64,000 nucleotides of DNA from Carposina sasakii (taxonomy: Eukaryota > Arthropoda > Insecta > Lepidoptera > Carposinidae). This document shows positions 1 through 14,091 of the stretch, piece after piece; position 1 is the stretch's first letter, and every line of letters starts with the position of its first letter. The notes below the pieces were generated by a model. The model did not search any database. It had not been told where the DNA came from and saw nothing but the letters and a program-made list of their open reading frames with translations. The translations under genes and the position numbers were made by a program. Location of the stretch: contig CP053155.1 of assembly GCA_014607495.2 (NCBI GenBank), forward strand, positions 5,642,001-5,706,000. The letters are read 5' to 3'.

Positions 1-705
1 CAGCGAAACTTTGGTATGTTACCAAATGATATCCATGGGCAGTATAGAGGAGCATTTCCTACATTTCAGTATAGAGGAGGATTTTCCGAAATTCCCTTGG
101 TACCTAATTGGGAATGATACGGGCATTCTTTAGCATTTACGTTCACGAGGACGGAGACGTGAGCATCCACACAAGAGCTTACTTACCACAATGACACGTT
201 CAACATAATAGCGCAGCGCAATTAAACAAGTTTATAAATTTTGACGTCTTCGCTTCACCGACTTTTCGAAAGCGATTAGCGTGTATTTCTACTGGATCTA
301 AATAAAATAGTTCTTACTAGATGTTGAATATTTTCTGAACAAATGAGAATGAAGGGTGTGACTGCACGAGAATAAACGGGGCATAATGTAGGGATTCGAT
401 ATCTTTGGCACAATGCTAGTGCAGGAGATTAATCAGCTTACAGTTCAGGCGAAACGAGTTGGCTGTAGGATGGATCACGAAGAAGATAAAAAGGAGGAGG
501 CTTGACAGCGCTTTTTCAAAGAAAACCTTGTCGCCATTGGGCGGGTGACCGCAGGGTGCTGGCAAATGGGAACCAGCAAAAGGGGCCGCCACAAATGAAT
601 TATCTGCCAAAGGCCCTGGTGTGAGATGTTTTTTTTATTTGATTTATCCGGTTTATTATTATATTTAAATCTCACTAGAGAGCGCAAAAACGGTACCCAT
701 TAGTT
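1..705. other. Gene-free AT-rich spacer
   Basis: I see no gene and no repeat that I can delimit. Open frames at 416-687 on the minus strand overlap each other in two frames and show no domain or splice context. Bases 698-705 are the left copy of the target-site duplication of the next feature. Confidence 0.5.
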
Positions 706-927
706 CAGGGATTCCCAAACTTTTTTTTCTCATAGACCCCTTTCAAAAGTTAACTGGTTCTACGTTAACTGGTTTCTAAGTTAACTGGTACAGGCCTACA
801 CCACATACAAAAACTAATTGTTTATTAATAAATAATTAATAGCCCCATTATTTCACGCCAACGTAGACCCCCATCAAGTCTCCTGTGGAGCCCTGGGGGT
901 CCACCTGGACCACTTTGGGAACCACTG
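706..927. mobile_element. hAT-type MITE (CAGGGATTCCCAAAC end) with 8-bp TSD
   Basis: The element starts CAGGGATTCCCAAAC and ends GGGAACCACTG, which are imperfect inverted repeats of the hAT class. It is flanked by a perfect 8-bp duplication, CATTAGTT at 698-705 and 928-935. It is 222 bp long with no coding capacity, so it was presumably mobilised in trans. A related copy in opposite orientation lies at 33251-33450; both share an internal block about a coloured-out 'gtctcctgtgg' segment and a T-rich end. Confidence 0.9.
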
Positions 928-2129
928 CATTAGTTTTATACTGCGCTTCGCAATCTACATTAGGCTTCTGCACACTAAGCGCGGGACAGGCTAACTACCT
1001 ACGTTCCATCAGGACGCGGGCTCGCGCTCCAACTTCTCGGAGTTCAAATTTGCTGTGACTAAGCACAAAGAGTTTCTTGTATCACAACTGCTACTAATGC
1101 AAGGCCTTTGGTTTGTGCTGAAGCCTTTACGGTCACAGTGCAACATTGACCGTCTTATCACAAAAGAAATTAAACGTTGTCTAAGCTGTAACTTGTCTAA
1201 TTTTCACTGATATTCCATACTTTTAGCTGTCAAATTTAATTTTTAAAGATTGTATAACTGTAAACGCGGTTTTGTAATATAACCATGACGGATTAATCTG
1301 AGCATGACGGTAACATCTAAACTGTAACAACGAAAGAGATATGTCAGGATCGTAGCAAATGGAGATCCATGATCTCTGCCTACCCCTCCGGGAAAGAGGC
1401 GTGATTATTATGTATGTATGTACAAGTTTACATTTCCTCGTATAGCATCCTCCGTGGGTGGACCAGTCTCGAGTGACCAGGAATCCTGAACTCATTAGCG
1501 ACTATTTTAATTGCCAGAGCAAACATTATGAGTGTTGGCAATTTGCTAAATATAGAAGCAGTTGATACATTGTAGTTATGCTACATTTACATTAGGCCAC
1601 ATTTGCACCAAATGCGTAATCCTGGATTTTATTATATCCGCGAATTAGCCAAGGATATTCTATTCTATTTAAGAGGTCCTTGGTACATGTGTACTACTGC
1701 TTTGCTTTTTGACTTAAATATAAAAAATATACGCTGCTCTACAAATAACAACTGAGGGTATAAAATTAAACCAGTAGGTATCCTCGTATGATCATGGTAT
1801 AATGATCATAGTGGAATTTTAATTATTACAGTTCACTACTAACTACGCCAATCAGTCGTTCATAATCATAAATGGGTATCTACACAAAATAATAAAATCG
1901 ACTATGCTACCGCCCCGCATGTGCACTTACGAACTCATCAAACTTCTCATGATAAAATATAATTATACCTGAAATTGTATTAGGCGTTACAATTCGGAAG
2001 TTCAAACATAAGGTTTTTAGAGGTTCATAGTAATTAGTGGTTTACTAATTTACTAATTTCTATAATCCTGAGGATGCCACGGTTGTTGGCGAAACATATG
2101 TAGATTATTTATCTAGTTTTTGATTTCGG

Positions 2130-2285
2130 AATGGTGCAATGTATCGTCTTGCATGCTAGGTGCTCGGGTCTGGTTTCTCATGGCGATTGTAGTTAGTGCA
2201 AGTGCCTGTTGTCGCAATTATGAGTTATCAGATCCGAGGGTCAGTGGAGGGTGTAGGGCCCGGTGGTGGGCGCACCCATAGTGAA
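2130..2285 (-). repeat. Interspersed repeat, three copies in window
   Basis: Read on the minus strand this block shares GGGCCCTAnACCCTCC and the following CTGACCCTCGGAT with 42711-42765 (+). A more diverged relative lies at 8745-8855 (+). The copies lack visible terminal repeats, so the class is undetermined. Confidence 0.5.
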
Positions 2286-2799
2286 TAATTATACCTATAA
2301 TATTATAATCGAAGCGTCATATCGGACTTACGCTCGTATAAGTATAATAAGAATATAATAAAATATTAATTACATTTAAGCCAGACTATAATTAATGGCT
2401 CTAGTGTAAACCCCCCCTAGTTTTCTCGTAACAGTTGTAAATGTCAGCTACACATGCGCATACGCAGCGCTATGGCAATTACAAAGTTAGCGTTTTTATA
2501 CGTCCCATTTTAGAGTTTGTGATTGTTTATGTTAGACTTAACAGTCTATTCTAATTATTCGAATAGCTCTATTTTTAAGTTATTTTTTCTTTTTTCAGTT
2601 AATATTGCTTATTTTAGCAGGAGCATAAATTTTTATAATAATTAACAAAAGGTCTACATACCACATCTAAAATTAACTGAATAGCCAATTATCTAAACAA
2701 GCATAAATTAAAGTCACACCCATTATTCCCAGAGAGCTTTGGCAGAGGTGTCTTTCACACCCACTTTTCACCTGTCTGTGTCCCGCAAATAAATGTTTT

Positions 2800-2960
2800 T
2801 TTTTGTAATTAACCTGTGTTTCACACTACCTACTGGGCAAAGGCCTCCCCACTCTTAGACCACACCGCGCGATCCTTCGCCGTTTCCTTCCATTTTAGGC
2901 TTCGATCAAATATTTTAGGTGGTACTTCTCCAGGTCCTCACGTCATCTCTATCTCTCTTC
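2800..2960 (-). mobile_element. LINE 3'-end fragment
   Basis: The minus strand contains a GGGGAGGCCTTTGCCCAG-like block. It corresponds to the GGAGGCCTACGTCCAGCAGT signature that closes the other LINE tails in this window (7083, 10840, 28935). It is degraded and has no coding capacity. Confidence 0.45.
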
Positions 2961-4712
2961 TTGGCCTGCCTCAGCGAAACTGTCAAAGTCTAACACTATT
3001 TTACGTTTGGAAAAACACGTTGGGTTTGAAAAGTTCCTCTTCCGATAAATTAATAGTGATTGTTGATTACTCAGACACTCACTAATGGTCTAGACCAGAC
3101 ATGACTAGAGCCAAATGATATTCTCAGACTATTGTTGCTCCACTAAGATATAATTGTGGATGATGGCATTTTAATTCCAGTTACAGAATCATAGAACAAT
3201 GGAAATGACATGTTAGCCCTTAACGGTCATTAATTCCGTAAGTACCTAAGTATAAAATAAGGGTCATATGGTCTGTTATTCCAGGCCATACGAATTCACT
3301 TCTACTATTATCTGTCTCTAAACCATTATTAAAAATTATAAGCACACTGAAGTATATTAGTATATTTAAATCCATCTAGACAAACACATTTTATTTGGTA
3401 CCTACGTGAGTACTTATTGCGTAACGTTATTTTCTTTGCTTAATACTGTATAGAGTGTTTTATATCTGTGTTATATGTTTAATACTCGTGCCAAGACCGG
3501 CGATTAAAATTCCGGAGAGTACGCACTGATTGACATCATCACAAGTAGGTACTCTCAATGTTTTGGCAAAATATGTTTTTTTTTATGTTTATGTTGAAAC
3601 GTAACTACACACAACGTTACAAATTCGGTAAAGTAAACGTGAACTTTATATGTAATTATGAAACTTTAGGGTCAAAAGTGGTGGTTTAAGTTCGGGTGTA
3701 CTACGTAATTAGTACCTACAGCAAGCCATAGCTATAAGGTTAAACTCTACTTAGTTTATTACATCATATAGTAAAAATTGTTATCATTCAAACTACTTAA
3801 TATTATTATCTTCGTAATCATCATTATCTTGCATTTAATAAACATATATACGAGTACAATAAAGAAACTATAATTTAATATTATATTTACAAACTTAATA
3901 GCAACCTATTTAAAACTATTGTCGCTTACAGTCGTGATGTGTATTAATCATTCCTATCGCTTATCTGATTACTTTCAGTACGTGTATCACCTTCCACAAT
4001 CACAACATTAAAAATAGGCTTACCATTTACAGAAGCTGTATTTCTAATTATCTTTCACCCTTAGATACCCATATTCGCCACATTACTGCTGGCGTAACGT
4101 TCTCTGTTATTTTTCTTTCCCTGTCCCTGTAACCTTTAACATTCATACTTGTTCAATATGCAGTCTACCTATCTAGCAGGCTTATTTTGTGTTACTGCAC
4201 CTATTATACATTGGATTACTGCTCTAGCTACACTTGCGTATAAAAGCTCAATTTTATTACAGTAAGTTTATTTGATATTGTACGCACCGTATTCTACGGT
4301 ATTCACTCTTGCATTTTATTGACAGTAGGTAATATATTCGGAAATAATATAGCCGGTGGATTATTTTCAAATAATTTGTATGTGTACTAAACTATATTAG
4401 TGCTATTTTAGCGTTAATAGCAATAATTGAGCAAGGCATGGCTAAAGTTGCGTGTGGTGTGACAAATCTGTCTGACCGATTTTAAGGCGGAAGATTTCTT
4501 GTTGCCAAAATATAATTTGGAAAAAAATAAACATAATAACATACCTATGATTAACAACTTTTTGAGGTTTTATAGTTGTGGTTGCCCACTCTACCCCTTA
4601 GAATAAAGGAACCCTAGTCATGTGACTAGAATCCTTGGGCGAATACTGTGTTGACATCGAAGCTATCCCCTCTTTCCTTTTCGGGAGGATAAGCACGAAT
4701 CTCTCGATAGTC

Positions 4713-4774
4713 CGTAACGCTAGCGTCAAACTGTCAATTCCCATAGATTTTGCTAGCGAGTCGCTAGCGTTACG
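4713..4774. repeat. Inverted repeat, 13-bp perfect arms
   Basis: CGTAACGCTAGCG at 4713-4725 is exactly inverted at 4762-4774, with a 36-bp loop that contains another GCTAGCGA block. Both strands stay open across it for 83-97 codons, which is a by-product of the symmetry rather than evidence of a gene. It is probably the core of a foldback element; outer ends are not resolved. Confidence 0.6.
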
Positions 4775-5369
4775 CCGCGTAAAAAGGTTCGTGGTTACCC
4801 CACATTCTCTCTCTCTATCAACAAAACCTCTTTCAACTTTTATTATCATACATAACGTGCAAAGTTCCGCAAGGGAATATACTCAGAATATGATGAGTGA
4901 TGAGCGGAAGGTTGGAAGCAAATGTTAGCCAGTGCTTGGTCATGCTAGGGCAAGAGAGTACCTATACATTATTTTTAAAATGCCAAAAGTTTAGATACTA
5001 AAATTATTTTATTTTAAATTAATATAGGTACATACTTATAATAGTAGGTAAATACCGGTTCAGCACTCATTTTTGGTATTAATACACCCCGTTTTTTGTT
5101 TGAAAGGTATATCAGTCGAGAGTGTTTCGTAAAATTGCATCGCTTAACATGAAGCTCGTTTCCAGGTCACATCGGTCCGGGAATCAGGGTGGTGTGCCAT
5201 TCATAGCTCCAATATGGGTCATTGGGGCACTCGGGCCTGTTCTGCAGCTCTTGGGTCAAAGTCGACTTGTTCCAATAAAGGCATACGCTTGAGGTTGTAG
5301 TTTCCACGCTATTTATTAAGCGTAGTGTTATTTTTGATATTTTCTTTTTTCTACCCGATTTGAGATTAA

Positions 5370-5556
5370 GGGTCGATTCATATCTGACGGAACATGCGTC
5401 GCGTGTTATCGGTCGCGTAACGCCAGAAAGACGAAATGTATAGAAAAACACTCACACACTCAACTCACACTCAACCGATGATCCGTTAGTGTGTCGAGCA
5501 TACGTTTACCTGTACTCGGAGATACGCTCGACGCATCTTCGGTCAGATATTCAATT
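5370..5556. mobile_element. Harbinger-like MITE, right end eroded
   Basis: It starts GGGTCGATTCATATCTGACG and ends in a degraded inverted copy (CGACGCATCTTCGGTCAGAT). The complete relative at 62668-62843 has matching arms and a TAA duplication. This copy has lost its last bases, where the sequence passes into TCAATTGAATTGAATTC. Confidence 0.7.
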
Positions 5557-7082
5557 GAATTGAATTCTGTGAACCACCTATATACTTAATCAGCTAAAGT
5601 TTACGCCTGTAGATACTACTAGGCGAGAACTACTGTTTCTTGTACTGTTCTTGAATGTAAACCTTTCTTGGATACAGGTACCTATATACTTAAAATTTTG
5701 GCAGAGACGTCTTTGAGTTTTCGTGAGAACTTATACAAATATATATGTATGTATATGTATACACAGCTGTGTTCCCTAAATGAGGCAGAGAGAACTGCAC
5801 GATCATAAAGGAGATCTATGCTTAGCGAGTCATTTTGTATAGCTAGTGACACAAGTTGCTAGCCTGAGAGAATGCCCAGTCGCCTCTTACTATATGCATG
5901 CACGGAAGGAGATACAACTGACGTATTCTAATGAAGGCCTGCATCAGCTCAGAACTAATAAGCAACTAGATGACGATGATGACTATGAGGTAGAAAGATC
6001 ATCTTTATAATAAAGTTGGTCATATATTCGGTTGGTATAATATTATCTAAGTGGCTCAAAGTGAAATCGATTTTTATAAACAATGTTTCCTAATGAAATA
6101 AAATGATTATAAAATGCACACATGCACAACACCCACCCCTCACGTGTTATTTAGGTCAATAACTAGAAACCTAAATAAAATGAACTCAATTTCCTAGTAT
6201 TACTATGTAACCCTACTAATTAACCTATTATTAAATATAACAAGCGCCACATATTGTACCGGAATGGGGTCGCTGCAACCTAGGGATGGGGCATGTGATA
6301 TAGTGTTGGTTAAAAAACTACGAAAAATATCGATATTCTATAATCTATAGTAGATCCTGTCTGTTACCTTTTCATGTCAAAACTGCATGACCGACTACAT
6401 ATAGGTATTTTTGGGTATACCATTGGTCATACAACAAACTATAAAAGCACTCTTCTTATAACTATGTTTAGTATTTTTAAACTATCATTTAGACGTTGTG
6501 GTTTTTCTTGGTTTTATAAAAGTAAAAGGCCTATGCTTGTTACATTATTAAAATTCTTTTATCTGTAGGTTCCGAATTTCCTTGTGGACGTAAGAGTCGA
6601 CTAGGAACTCGGGTATTCTATATGGCTAGCAACTTATCACTGATCATTTACATCTGTTCCCACTATGCTTACGACCCTGCAGTTCTGGAAACCCCATTTT
6701 AGAATCACAGCCGTATTCTTATATACCTATGTCAATAATAGTTATCGATAAAATATTTATCGATATATTTCCTCGTCAGTCCTCTCTTAGCTGCAGCCGG
6801 GGATGTGACCTAGTTGCAGCCGCCCCGGGTGAGGAGGCTGTGCTATGGAGATTTGTGGTTGTGTTTACGATGCGTTTGAAGGTTATGTTTGCTTTCGTTT
6901 CGTTTGATATTCAAGCCTGTCCTGCTCCTTTTGATATAAACCAAAGGAGACGTCTCGTGTGTAATGCAGCAGTGGTACCATCTTATCTTTTGGCAGTAGG
7001 TGCAAGTGGGTCATAACTACGCCATTTATCCCAAATAGACTGTGCAGTTTACCTGTTAGCTTAATTTAAGTCTCTATCTAGT

Positions 7083-7205
7083 AATACCGGTCACCAACCC
7101 GCCTGCCCAGCGTGGTGACTATGGGCAAATACCCCCCATGGCAGTCTTATGGTGTGCCCTAGGGGAGGCATACGTCCAGCAGTGGACTGCAATAGGCTAA
7201 TGATG
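7083..7205 (+). mobile_element. LINE 3' tail (family with CCAGCAGTGGACTGCAATAG)
   Basis: The block runs from GGTCACCAACCCGCCTGCCC through GGGGAGGCATACGTCCAGCA to GGACTGCAATAGGCTAATGA. The same 3' segment recurs at 10925-11045, 28541-28612 and 29036-29150. A microsatellite-like TGA tail is typical of RTE-like LINEs, but the clade is my inference. Confidence 0.65.
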
Positions 7206-10200
7206 CTAGTAGTACCTAAGAGCTAAAGAGCTTGAAGACTAGATTAGATTAGATTAGACTCATTTATTGCATGTCACAGGTTATATAGATGTTACATAAA
7301 ATTAAATATAGTAGGTACATGTGTCGCCCTGTAAGGGCACGGCAAACAATAAGACCAAGTAGTGGCCACTTTACTTAAGAATATAATTTTGTTACAATAC
7401 GTAGGTACCTATGCTTGTAATTAAAATCCAATAAAGTTTTCTGTGAATACCTATTTCAATAGCAATACAATTCTCAAATAAAAATTTCAATCTTCATGTC
7501 TGTCTATTAGGTTATTATTACTTAATGATTTATATAAATAATTTCAATTTCTCTATTCAGACAAATGGATAGTTATCATAAATTACAATTTATCATCGAA
7601 GAATTCCGTTATATTATAATAACACTTATCTAAAAGAAAAGATTTCAAATATTTATTAAACATGCAAATTTTATCCATATTTTTTATATAGTTAGGTAAA
7701 TGGTTATATATTTTGATTGTCATACAGTATGGTCCTTCTGTTACTAATTTTAACTTAGAGAAAGGTATCTGAAGTTTGTTTTGGTTTCGATTGTTTCGCT
7801 TAATATCAGTCGTAGAGACCGGGATAAATAGGTTTTGGTGTTTTTTAGCAAATTTACTTTATTCTAAAATGTAAATTGAGGTCAAAGTTAAAATGTTATA
7901 TTTTTTAACAGACATCGCATTATATTTATTGCATTATATAGATGAGCCCGCCGTTTTCTGTTTGTGCCCGCTACCGCTTTTCGGGCATAAACAGAAAAAT
8001 CTAGCGACCTATGCCTTTAGCAGAAGCCAGTTATATCCGTTTTACACCAGCCTTGTTTTTAACTCTATTTAGATTTAAAAGGTTGTACTCATCTGGAAGT
8101 AAAAATATTAGTTTTACTCGTATATTTAGAGAAAGGGTAGATAAATAGAGCAGGAATTAAGTCTTGCGCAGATTGCCTTGTCGTGTGTATTATTGATGGT
8201 GGCTTACTTATGGCAGTACCTTGTTTCCCCTTACTGGTTAATAATTCTATGCTTATATTAGGAATTAAATAGCATTACTCACTGAATGATAAAATCATCG
8301 TAACATTGTAGAAGTAAGATATACCATAGAGGAATGATATACTTACAAAGATTTTAGTGTAGAATACCCAGTGCAGAGATGTCTTGTTAAAACACTAATT
8401 AGTGCAAAATAAAGAATATATTGCATTGTTCAAAGCGGATGTGCGTTATTCGCGTCGGGGCGACGAAGCTCATTAAAAAGGTTTTAACATTATTTTTATT
8501 TGAAACTTTTATGAGAGAAAACACTTCAACAGTTTTTTATTTCAATGACTTGTTTACAGGTACCTACAGCTATGACTGGAGAGTAGGTAGGTAGGTTTAC
8601 CTAAGTACCTACTTACCTGTCCATTGATTTTCCTACACGTGCCTCGAATTTACTGTCTCGAGAATATTGTAGTGTTCTTTATCCTACCTAGCCTGAGTAT
8701 TGTAATACCAGGTGAAAGTTCTTATTTGCAACTGAGGTTCGCCTTCCATCCCGCCCTGCACCCTCCAAGGACCCTTAAGCCTGACAACTCATGATTGCAA
8801 TCAGCAACTACAGTCGCAATTAGAAACCAGATCCATGTTGTATTAAAAAATAATTAATAACTTGCCCTTCCAACAATATCAAGCTGCTGAAAGACGAAAA
8901 GAAAGAAGTAAATTTCTATAGAAACGTTAATGACCGAAAAATAAATTTCTGCAATATAAGCAAGAAATTTAATTAGCCAATTAAAAAGATAAACGGCATA
9001 AGAATAACATACGACAGAGTACAAACCTACAACACCTATACAAATCGATTTAAATAACTTACATTATCTCACTAGCTAGCTATAGCTATGCCAAATTCAA
9101 ACTTAGTCATAAATCGAAACTAGCTAGATATCTAAAGGTTCCAAGAAATTCTTCACCAAACAAGTTTGGCTATGTGGCTATGAGCTTGAGGGACCGACAA
9201 GCGCATATCGTATACAACTTGTGTTCCAAGAACACCCACACATAATGAAATCTCGGCGTAGAGAAGCCCGGCAACAGGGAGGCACACAGATACCAGTTTG
9301 TGGAGCCTTGTTTGCATGGTCCTGGTATAGTGTGCGTTTGTAGGCAGTGTGCACACAGCTTTCCCTCAGCCTTGGCCGTACACGTGCGTCAGATAGGGCC
9401 AGCCCTACGGTGACTCGACGTATCGATGTCGACGTAAGATTGCGTAGTAATTTGTTTTTCAGTAACGTCTAGCGCCAACTTTGGATAAATTAACGGGTGA
9501 TTGATTGATATCGAATCTGGCGTAGGTTATTTAGCTTTTAGTCGAAGAATTACTTCGAAATAATGCTCAGTTTACTACTCGTAATTAAACGGGACGTTTA
9601 ATAATAACGTAAGCATTAAGGAGCTTTTTGCAGGTTATCTTAGAAACTGTCCATTTAAATTTCTTGCTTAAATAAGTAGGTAGGTACTTTAGTCAAAATT
9701 GATTTCTATAATTCATTGTTTTCTTATTGTACCTACCTATTCCATATTTTTGAAGTACTTACTTAGTTTCGAGTCCGCATTACGTAGGTAGTAGAGCTAA
9801 AACTTAGGCAAATCATAATGGATGCTACAAATTTACTTACTTAGCTTATAGTTTTGTTAATCGATATGAATATAGAGTACATCACTAGCTCCAGAGAGGG
9901 GGTAACCTTTTGCGTCTCTCTCTATCAGCTGAGAAACACGTGCGTACATATACTATGTCCGTCTAGTGTAGCTGCGGGTCAGGCCCATCTTCTTTTTGTG
10001 TTCAAGAAAAAAAACAGATATGACACTTTTTATCATGACCGAAGACAGCTTTAAGATTTCTGATACATAAATCTAGCTTTAAAAATGAAAAATGGAAATT
10101 ACTCAAATCAAAATCTTTATTTATTGACATAGTTATGCAGCTAGACATCAGCGTTCAGCCCGTGGGCGTACAGACGATATAGTACCTAGCTATGTATAGG

Positions 10201-10839
10201 TAAAAAATATTTAGTTAATAGGTAGAGGTTTATAATAATGTTGTGAATAAAAATCTGTCTGTCTGGTAAATAATGTCTTTAACTAAAGTTTGTTGTTAAG
10301 CAGCAGAATAGCTCACTTTTAATTGCTTGACTCCACGATAATCTACCCATCGATGTAGGTATGTCGAAATCAATAAAAAAAATATTTGCTTTATTTACGC
10401 AGACTTTTTAAATATACCCAGCAGTTACTTTAGCATTCATAATTTTATCAAGATAACAAAATAAAGCCTTACAAAGCTGTAAGTAATGTCGTATATCTAT
10501 TCTAAATATAAGTTGTGGTTTAATATTCTCACATTTCTCACAGAATATTCTATGCGCTTATTTTCACGGACACGCACACAGGCACACTCGTAGGAGGAGT
10601 TCACAATTCGGGACCTGTTGGAGCACTAGATGAACGATAATTTACAGCTAAATATAGAGTGTAATTAAACGCAAGCTGTTAACAAGCAGGCACGTTTATT
10701 ATGATGTGGCATAGATAGGTTTGGGCGATAAAATTTGGAGATAGCTCATTCACGCGTTTATGCTATCCGTCCCGGTAGAGTAAAAATTCTTATCTTCGAG
10801 TTTATTTAAGTATTTAAGAGTCGACTAAGTAATGCCTGC

Positions 10840-11045
10840 CCGTGGGTATCGTACGAGGCGATTAAGGGTTTCCGGGAGGTGGGCAGCAGCGCCTACCGTG
10901 TTGACAACATAGTCCGAAAATCACAACCGGTTACCAACCCGCCTGCCCAGCGTGGTGACTATGGGCAAAACCCCCCTGTGGCAGTAGCCTTGTGGCGTGC
11001 CCTGGGGGAGGTCTACGTCCAGCAGTGGACTAGAATAGGCTGAAG
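10840..11045 (+). mobile_element. LINE 3' tail, longer copy
   Basis: This is the same family as 7083-7205 but extends about 90 bp further upstream. The upstream part (GGCGATTAAGG, TTTCCGGGAGGTG) is shared with 28935-29035. It is 5'-truncated with no coding sequence. Confidence 0.7.
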
Positions 11046-13734
11046 GGGGTGTTCTCTCAGGCGATAAACTAGCGATTTGTCACTGAATATTTACATCCGA
11101 GCCCGCTATGCTTAACGTTACATCCATGATTCCCCGATCCCAGTCTTGATTTTGCAGTTCTGGCTACCCCGTTTTAGGGTCGTAGCTTAAATGATAGCGT
11201 AAAACCTTTCTTACCTAATTGTATTTTTTTTTACAATCCTTCTTTCTTTGGAAATAGATATCTATTGTCTGTTTACTTGGTATTTTCCATTATTTATTAG
11301 TTAGTACTTGCTGTTTTCCTTTCCTTCAATCCAATTAAGTATATTCGTTGGCGCTCCGATGATCATTCAAACTGACATAAGGCGAACCTTCAACAAATTC
11401 TTCTAAGAAGACCATTTCATAAATTATCACAATTATATCATCCAATTTCTTACAACTGCCGCAAAAGGCGATGGAATCCAATCCGCCAGAGATTCGTCGC
11501 TGTGTTGCAGCATTGTTTCATCGAATAACAAATGCAGCCGTCAGTTGTTTTGTAACCAACGATCTGATAGCATGCATGCATGAATGCATTCACGGCGCAG
11601 CGGCTTCCCCATATGGGCACAGCAGCCCTTTATGGTTCACATAAGTGGCCACTCACCCACCGGCTGAACGAGCCTCTAATATCAATGAACTGGCCATCAA
11701 TAAAACATGGCACTCGGCCAGAAAAGGAAACTGCAAAAAGAAATAATTGAAAAAGGAATTCTCGATGCGTACAATCGAATGATTGTGCGATTGCGAGCAT
11801 TCATTGCGAACGATATAGCATGCATTATTCGATATCATTACGTTTTTGTAGTAATCGTTAAATATGAGCTGCGGGTGGGGCTAGTTTGTCAATATAAAAT
11901 TTATTATTTGTAACTGTATTTTCCTATACCCACCAAATAAGTATATGCCGTAGCTTCTAAGGCTTGTGTACTTGATAGAAGATAATACTGAGATGGTGTA
12001 CCATCTGTAGTGACTGATCATCTAAATTTTGCCTAAAGGATCAAAGTGTGCAAAGTGCAACTTTAATAGCGTTGCCTGTAATAATCTCGTACCATAATCC
12101 CTTACCACAAATACAGAGTTGTAACTGCCATAAAAGCCACATTGAGCACAATGAGACTACCAGATGTTACTGAGTCATAGCGTAGTAAAAGGTCCTTCAA
12201 ATAAAGTCTATAGCATGCTAAAGAATGCAGCAAACCCCTATGACTCATTCACCTCTGAACCAAAAACCGAGATCAGCGATAGTAGAGGAAAATAAAAATA
12301 ATGAGTAACCGAGAGAGTGGCTGACTGATGACCGGTCATGTAGCGCATTCCGTTGAGGTGGCAATTACTGGACTGACTAGAGAATTATGGCGACCCTGAT
12401 TTTTTTGAGAATAACGCGAGTATTTCATAGAGAGAATTTATGTTTTACTACTTCGGTTGTAAAAAATACTTATTCTTTAATTTTAAGGTCGCATTTCAGA
12501 GAAAGCAAAGAGTCTAAGGTAGAGTGTGCTTCTAGGTTAGCACACTTGCCTTTTTTATCTTGATTTAGGTAATAATTGTACCTGGAAACTCCAAAAATGG
12601 GTCGCAGAAAAGTCAACAATATAAAGAATTTCATGCTTTTTCAAAAGTTAACGGTTAGGTTGCTTAACTTGACGAAAGGATTGCGTGTTAATAATTTTCT
12701 AACTTTGTAGGTACACAATTGATTGACTACATTGTCAACATTGTTTCTAAAAATTTACTGCTACTGCAATACAACCAGAATTCAATAATAGATCCGCGTA
12801 TAAGATATTAATAGTTGATGTTTAATCAGGTTATATTATACGGCAAGTTTTATTTGTTTTTTGTGCGGACATTCCGACGGACGGGTCTCAGGCTAACAAT
12901 ATGGTACCACTAGTAAGATAAAGGGAATATATGAGGGTTCCTGCGATTAACTTTAACTGATATTGGGTTTCAGAATTAGAAAGCGTAGGTACTAATTCCA
13001 ATTTTTTATTAATGAAATTAGTGATGTAAACTGGCAGTTTGTGGGTACCTTAACCGCATTTATTAAGCGGGCAATGCGTTTGATGTAAATAAGTGTATCA
13101 TAAACTTTACAATATGGCTAATCAAGCTACCTAATACATATTTTTGCCGAAGAACTTGCTTTTCTTCTACACATTAATAATAAATAATAGTACCTATCTA
13201 ACTACAATATTTATTACTTAACTAAATTCACGTTTCTAAAAGCATACGCACAAAAGTTATAGTAAGTACCTTAAGACTTGAGTCAACCAAAACGGCTTTT
13301 CTCCCATTCTCCTGCGGGATCCTAAAGAGCCAGCATTCCTCAGATTAATTTTCTGGGAACCCGCTTCTGGGATGGGATGATGAACCTCAGTTTTTAGCCT
13401 TAACGTAAGTATATAATTTTTCATTTAATTCAGAAGGAAAATGATTCGCTCGGTAGATGTGAAGCAACATTCTTCGGCTGCGTATACGCACAGCATTTAG
13501 TCCTGTGTTACTAGAGTCCACCATTTTTGTACCTAGTAGATTGAATTTCAGAATCATTCTTAATGGGTTCTTCCTATACGTACGTATGTATTGGTAATAT
13601 AATTTAAAATTATTTTCCTCCTTTTTCTGTCTTTCAGCTTCCTATTCCTATGAACTTCCGTTTACAATATCGTTAGATCTCTCTACCCCTACCAGTTGAA
13701 CCAAATGTGTGTATTGTATTATGATTGTATTACA

Positions 13735-13845
13735 TACATACATACATATAATCACGCCTTTATCCCTTACGGGGTAGGCAGAGCACCAAGGGCCGATAGA
13801 ACCACATGGTGCGACTTCTGACCGATTTTGAGGGTATAGTTGAGA
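13735..13845 (+). repeat. Interspersed repeat (ATAATCACGCCTTTATCC family)
   Basis: After a (CATA)n run the block ATAATCACGCCTTTATCC, GCAGAGCACCAAGGGCC and AACCACATGGTGC recurs almost unchanged at 61880-62015. A more diverged minus-strand relative lies at 1372-1440. The class is unknown. Confidence 0.65.
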
Positions 13846-13914
13846 TGTACATGTTCATTCATTGTATTGCATAATGAAGTCATATTGGTAAAATTCTCAC
13901 TCTACTCCTTAGAT

Positions 13915-14091
13915 CAGCCTTTCCCAAAGTGGCGCTGCAGGTCCTTATAGCGCTGCACGCAGGCCTAAGATAAGAGACCCAGAAAAAAAATTGGGGCGTT
14001 AGGTAGTTATAGTAGTTTTTAAGTACGTGAAAAAATGGGGGCGCTAAAAATATTTAATTCTCAAAGTGGGCAGTCAAAATAAGTTTGGGAG
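13915..14091. mobile_element. hAT-type MITE with 8-bp TSD
   Basis: It starts CAGCCTTTCCCAAAGTGG and ends AAGTTTGGGAG. Flanks are an exact 8-bp duplication, CCTTAGAT at 13907-13914 and 14092-14099. The right terminus lacks the last few bases of the expected inverted repeat. Confidence 0.85.

Larger units (their letters stand above)
936..5369. other. Gene-free stretch with scattered repeat fragments
   Basis: No gene is supported. Recognisable pieces are a repeat arm at about 1372-1440 (minus-strand version of a family that recurs at 13735 and 61880), an interspersed repeat at 2130-2285, a LINE 3' fragment at 2800-2960, and an inverted repeat at 4713-4774. The rest is AT-rich single-copy-looking sequence in which I see nothing. 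Confidence 0.5.
5557..13734. other. Long gene-free stretch with LINE tails
   Basis: No gene is supported. It holds a repeat at about 5745-5945 (a 'cataaaggagat...cgcctcttac' family that recurs at 19380, 25935, 50640 and 63485), LINE 3' tails at 7083-7205 and 10840-11045, and isolated TATCGATA motifs near 6330 and 6760. Bases 11450-11720 are less AT-rich than the surroundings and show no repeat that I recognise; they may be single-copy regulatory DNA. Confidence 0.5.

Noticed and set aside
2816..3085. 89-codon plus-strand frame
   Set aside because: Begins inside a minus-strand LINE tail and has no independent support.
4598..4928. Overlapping open frames of 83 and 97 codons on both strands
   Set aside because: Explained by the inverted repeat at 4713-4774; no domain or codon signature.
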